Origin: Jilunia laotingensis
GTDB lineage: Bacteria; Bacteroidota; Bacteroidia; Bacteroidales; Bacteroidaceae
Assembly (NCBI RefSeq): GCF_014385165.1
Contig: NZ_JACRTF010000001.1
Coordinates: 1,302,001 to 1,366,000, forward strand
DNA length: 64,000 bases
Direction: 5' to 3'
In this document: positions 61,408 to 64,000 of the stretch, one piece after another
How the letters are laid out: each line of letters opens with the position of its first letter
How positions within the stretch are numbered: the stretch's first letter is position 1
Notes under the pieces: generated by a model
What the model saw: the letters and a program-made list of their open reading frames with translations, nothing else
The model's database searches: none
Told to the model about the DNA's origin: nothing
Program-made: the position numbers and the translations under genes

Positions 61408-62640
61408 ATGGTTCTGAATTACATCTGGATAGCTTTCTTTATCATTGCTTTCATCGTAGCCTTGGGAAAACTTATTTTCACGGGGAACACTGAGATATTC
61501 ACTGAGATCATAAATTCGACCTTTGTTTCCTCGAAAACAGCTTTTGAAGTTTCGCTCGGACTGACGGGAGTACTCTCGCTCTGGCTCGGTGTCATGAAAA
61601 TCGGGGAAAACAGCGGACTTATCAATGCATTGGCACGCTGGCTGAGTCCGGTCTTCTGCCGTTTGTTTCCCGATATTCCGAAGGGACATCCCGTGATGGG
61701 ATCTATCTTTATGAACATGTCCGCCAACATGCTGGGACTCGACAACGCTGCTACTCCGATGGGATTGAAAGCTATGAAAGAGCTACAAGAGCTGAATCCG
61801 AAAAAAGATACTGCCAGCAATCCCATGATTATGTTTCTGGTTATCAATACATCCGGACTGATATTGATTCCCATTTCCATCATGGTTTACCGCGCCCAAT
61901 TGGGAGCTGCACAACCTACGGATATTTTTATCCCGATTCTACTCAGCACATTCATCTCTACGCTCGTAGGGGTAATTACTGTCAGCATCTCCCAACGTAT
62001 CAACCTGATTAACAAACCAATATTGATACTCATGGGATTCCTGAGTTTATTCTTCGGTGGCTTGATCTATCTTTTCACCCGTCTTTCTCGAGAAGAGATG
62101 GGCACTTATTCCACCTTGATAGCCAATATAATCCTGTTCGGTGTCATCGTCCTTTTCATCCTGACGGGCATACGAAAGAAGATAAACGTGTATGATTCCT
62201 TCGTAGAGGGTGCTAAAGAAGGATTCTCCACAGCGGTAAGGATTATTCCCTACCTGGTAGCCTTTCTGGTCGGCATTGCCGTATTCCGGACTTCGGGTGC
62301 AATGGACATCCTTGTGGATGGCATCGGGTATGTAGTGGGGTTTTGCGGACTCGACACCAGTTTTGTCGGTGCGTTGCCCACAGGGTTGATGAAATCGCTC
62401 AGCGGCAGTGCGGCCAACGGATTGATGATCGACACGATGAAAGAATTCGGTCCCGATTCATTCGTTTCCCGTGTCAGTTGTGTAGTACGCGGTGCTTCGG
62501 ACACTACATTTTATATTCTGGCGGTCTATTTCGGCAGTGTAGGAATCACCAAAACCCGGAATGCCGTCACTTGTGGACTGATAGCCGACTTTTCCGGTAT
62601 TATCGCTGCAATATTCATTAGTTATTTATTTTTCTTTTAA
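61408..62640 (+). CDS. Nucleoside-recognition (SpmA/SpmB-type) membrane protein
   Basis: This 410-residue inner-membrane protein has two Gate domains fused in one chain, the SpmA-like first half (GLTGVLSLWLGVMKIGENSG, FMNMSANMLGLDNAATPMGL) and the SpmB-like second half (EGAKEGFSTAVRIIPYLVAF, LPTGLMKSLSGSAANGLMID). Sporulation is not implied; fused forms occur in Bacteroidetes and are of unknown transport role. It lies between M28 and ybeY on the same strand. Confidence 0.88.
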   Translation: MVLNYIWIAFFIIAFIVALGKLIFTGNTEIFTEIINSTFVSSKTAFEVSLGLTGVLSLWLGVMKIGENSGLINALARWLSPVFCRLFPDIPKGHPVMGSIFMNMSANMLGLDNAATPMGLKAMKELQELNPKKDTASNPMIMFLVINTSGLILIPISIMVYRAQLGAAQPTDIFIPILLSTFISTLVGVITVSISQRINLINKPILILMGFLSLFFGGLIYLFTRLSREEMGTYSTLIANIILFGVIVLFILTGIRKKINVYDSFVEGAKEGFSTAVRIIPYLVAFLVGIAVFRTSGAMDILVDGIGYVVGFCGLDTSFVGALPTGLMKSLSGSAANGLMIDTMKEFGPDSFVSRVSCVVRGASDTTFYILAVYFGSVGITKTRNAVTCGLIADFSGIIAAIFISYLFFF

Positions 62641-62654
62641 AACATACTCCAATT

Positions 62655-63071
62655 ATGGCTGTAACTTACCAAACCGAAGGCGTAAAAATGCCTGATATCA
62701 AAAAGCGTGAAACGACTGAATGGATCAAATCCGTAGCTGCCGCTTATGGCAAGAGAATCGGTGAAATCGCCTATATTTTCTGTTCGGATGAAAAAATACT
62801 GGAAGTAAATCGTCAATATCTGCAACATGATTACTATACGGATATCATTACCTTCGATTACTGCGAAGGCAACCGTCTTGCTGGCGACCTTTTCATTAGT
62901 CTGGATACAGTGAAAACGAATGCCGAACAGTTTGAAGCAGATTACAATACGGAGCTACACCGCGTCATTATTCACGGCATCCTCCATCTTTGCGGCATCA
63001 ATGACAAAGGACCGGGTGAGAGGGAGATCATGGAAGAAGCGGAAAACAAGGCTTTGGAGATGAGGAAATAA
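62655..63071 (+). CDS. ybeY: Endoribonuclease YbeY (16S rRNA maturation)
   Basis: This 138-residue metal-dependent RNase acts in 16S rRNA 3'-end maturation and ribosome quality control. The zinc motif reads HGILHLCGINDKG, where most YbeY proteins have HGxLHLxGYDH: the third histidine is replaced by Lys. The rest (YTDIITFDYCEGNRLAGDLF) is typical. I believe similar variants occur in other Bacteroidetes, which would argue against loss of function. Confidence 0.9.
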   Translation: MAVTYQTEGVKMPDIKKRETTEWIKSVAAAYGKRIGEIAYIFCSDEKILEVNRQYLQHDYYTDIITFDYCEGNRLAGDLFISLDTVKTNAEQFEADYNTELHRVIIHGILHLCGINDKGPGEREIMEEAENKALEMRK

Positions 63072-63174
63072 ACTTTGCATTGATAAAAAATAAGCAAATT
63101 GTAAGCCAGAGAACTGAGGTTTATTATTCATCTGACTATTTTAGTATCACTGCCATCTTTTTTGAAAAGGAAAA

Positions 63175-63210
63175 CGCTTAAGGAATATATTATCAATCAC
63201 CCCTTAAGCG
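63175..63210. terminator. Hairpin after ybeY
   Basis: CGCTTAAGG (63175-63183) pairs perfectly with CCTTAAGCG (63202-63210), extended by A:T pairs on both sides. It lies between the convergent ybeY and the barrel-protein gene and could serve both strands. Confidence 0.6.
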
Positions 63211-63332
63211 ATTTCTTGATAAAGAGAGAGTAAAGTAGTACACACGAACACACTTCCCTCAGAAAACTATATATCGCTTTCATTTCCCCCACCGATTGTT
63301 ACCATTCTCCAAAACAAAGAACCAGGTACTAA

Positions 63333-64000
63333 TCAAAAATAAAAGCGCAAGCCGCCTAATAAATTAAAACGGTTGATCCCGCTTCTTTCATTTTCTTTCA
63401 GATTCATGTCATCTTCATTGGGAAGACTGCCTGAGACATAACTTGTAGTTGCCCCAAGACCTATGTTTTTTGAAAGCATATATTCAACGCCAATAGTAAG
63501 ATGCCCCCCGAAACCAGTCATATCATTACTCGGTTCATGATAAAGCAAAAGTCCGAAACCTACTCCATATTTCAATATCCATTTATTCAATTTAGTACGA
63601 CCAACCAATTCGGGAGCCAAATAAGAAAGTACCATATTTCCTTCGTCAAAAGCAGCCCTATAGCCTGAATATTGGAATCCAACTCCTAAACCGGACTTCC
63701 AAACATGCTCGTAACCTAATCGCCATTCGACTCCTCCTTTATGGCCCAAACTATTACCGGAATAATCATAAAGCCTGCTCGTTATCCATCCGTAACCAAC
63801 ACTCATCTCAAACGTATTGGCGGGTGCCATCCGTTGACGACGTTCTTCATTAGTTACCGTGAGAAAGTCTTGCACGGGATTAGCTTTTAAAGTATCAACC
63901 TCCAGATTACTAAGATGCAACATCAAACCAGATATCTGATGGCAGGAACTCCCCCAAAAAGAAGGTTCCATATGATTGGTAATAACAAGTCCATTACCTC
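63333..64000 (-). CDS. Outer-membrane beta-barrel-like protein (5' part beyond window)
   Basis: The minus-strand frame is open to the window edge. The visible 222 residues include a C-terminal beta-barrel-type pattern of alternating strands (EMSVGYGWITSRLYDYSGNS, GGVEWRLGYEHVWKSGLGVG, ILKYGVGFGLLLYHEPSNDM) ending in the aromatic LGGLRFYF, typical of outer-membrane proteins. The N-terminal ~55 visible residues are a different, non-barrel part. The true start lies outside the window. I do not recognise the family. Confidence 0.7.
   Translation of the reverse strand, partial: GNGLVITNHMEPSFWGSSCHQISGLMLHLSNLEVDTLKANPVQDFLTVTNEERRQRMAPANTFEMSVGYGWITSRLYDYSGNSLGHKGGVEWRLGYEHVWKSGLGVGFQYSGYRAAFDEGNMVLSYLAPELVGRTKLNKWILKYGVGFGLLLYHEPSNDMTGFGGHLTIGVEYMLSKNIGLGATTSYVSGSLPNEDDMNLKENERSGINRFNLLGGLRFYF

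Overview
The window is chromosomal DNA from a gut-type Bacteroides (order Bacteroidales). The evidence is the large SusC/SusD pairs, an ECF sigma/FecR pair, the Bacteroidetes-type oversized signal peptidase I, S46 and M28 peptidases, and many copies of the Bacteroides -7 promoter box TAnnTTTG, usually a few tens of bases before start codons. I saw no rRNA, tRNA, CRISPR array, insertion sequence or phage gene.

Layout. 1-4.8 kb holds housekeeping genes: a DUF2851 gene cut by the window edge, then dapB, two tandem signal-peptidase genes and a WbqC-family gene. 5.0-20.7 kb is a polysaccharide utilization locus (PUL 1): ECF sigma, FecR anti-sigma, STN-containing SusC, SusD, GH92, GH97, a beta-helix protein and a TIM-barrel glycosidase-like protein. 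The last two end in type A sorting-like domains. Its enzymes point to host-type alpha-mannosyl/alpha-galactosyl glycans. 20.7-22.9 kb is an AT-rich patch with two unrecognised genes. 23.0-31.8 kb is a second, enzyme-poor Sus-like locus: a membrane-spanning DUF6377-type regulator, a small lipoprotein, SusC, SusD and a histidine phosphatase. 31.9-35.5 kb (minus) holds a lipoprotein, a WG-repeat lipoprotein and a Sel1/TonB_C protein. 36.3-38.0 kb is a GH27 alpha-galactosidase. 38.7-52.7 kb is housekeeping: M16 peptidase, a LOG/SIS/PfkB operon, a tyrosine phosphatase, a DEAD-box helicase, a DMT transporter, an S46 peptidase, and ruvB with a flippase and a DUF389 gene. 52.9-57.8 kb (minus) is a peptide-modification operon. 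58.8-64 kb holds a truncated PD-(D/E)XK nuclease gene, alkD, an M28 peptidase, a nucleoside-recognition membrane protein, ybeY and an outer-membrane-barrel gene cut by the window edge.

The most exciting part is 52.9-58.1 kb. A 187-residue precursor carries 32 cysteines after its lipobox, almost all on a strict four-residue register, behind a twin-arginine signal plus lipobox. It is followed by a radical SAM/SPASM enzyme, a second SPASM-like protein that lacks the radical SAM cysteines, and a 90-residue accessory protein, and is preceded by a large Ig-like/FN3-like lipoprotein. This matches the 'CXXX repeat' radical SAM peptide system that was defined in silico. To my knowledge its product is uncharacterised. 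The export signals suggest the peptide is modified and folded in the cytoplasm, moved by Tat, and shown as a surface lipoprotein.

That operon is preceded by a roughly 270-310 nt leader with a second, diverged copy at 35.5-35.8 kb, in front of the lipoprotein/WG/Sel1 operon. The two copies keep base-pairing by compensatory changes, and both end in a G+C stem strand followed by U7. They look like a structured regulatory RNA shared by two surface-protein operons. Five intergenic spots also carry degenerate repeats phased at 18-23 bp (four of them at an exact 21, 22 or 23 bp), each spot with its own consensus.
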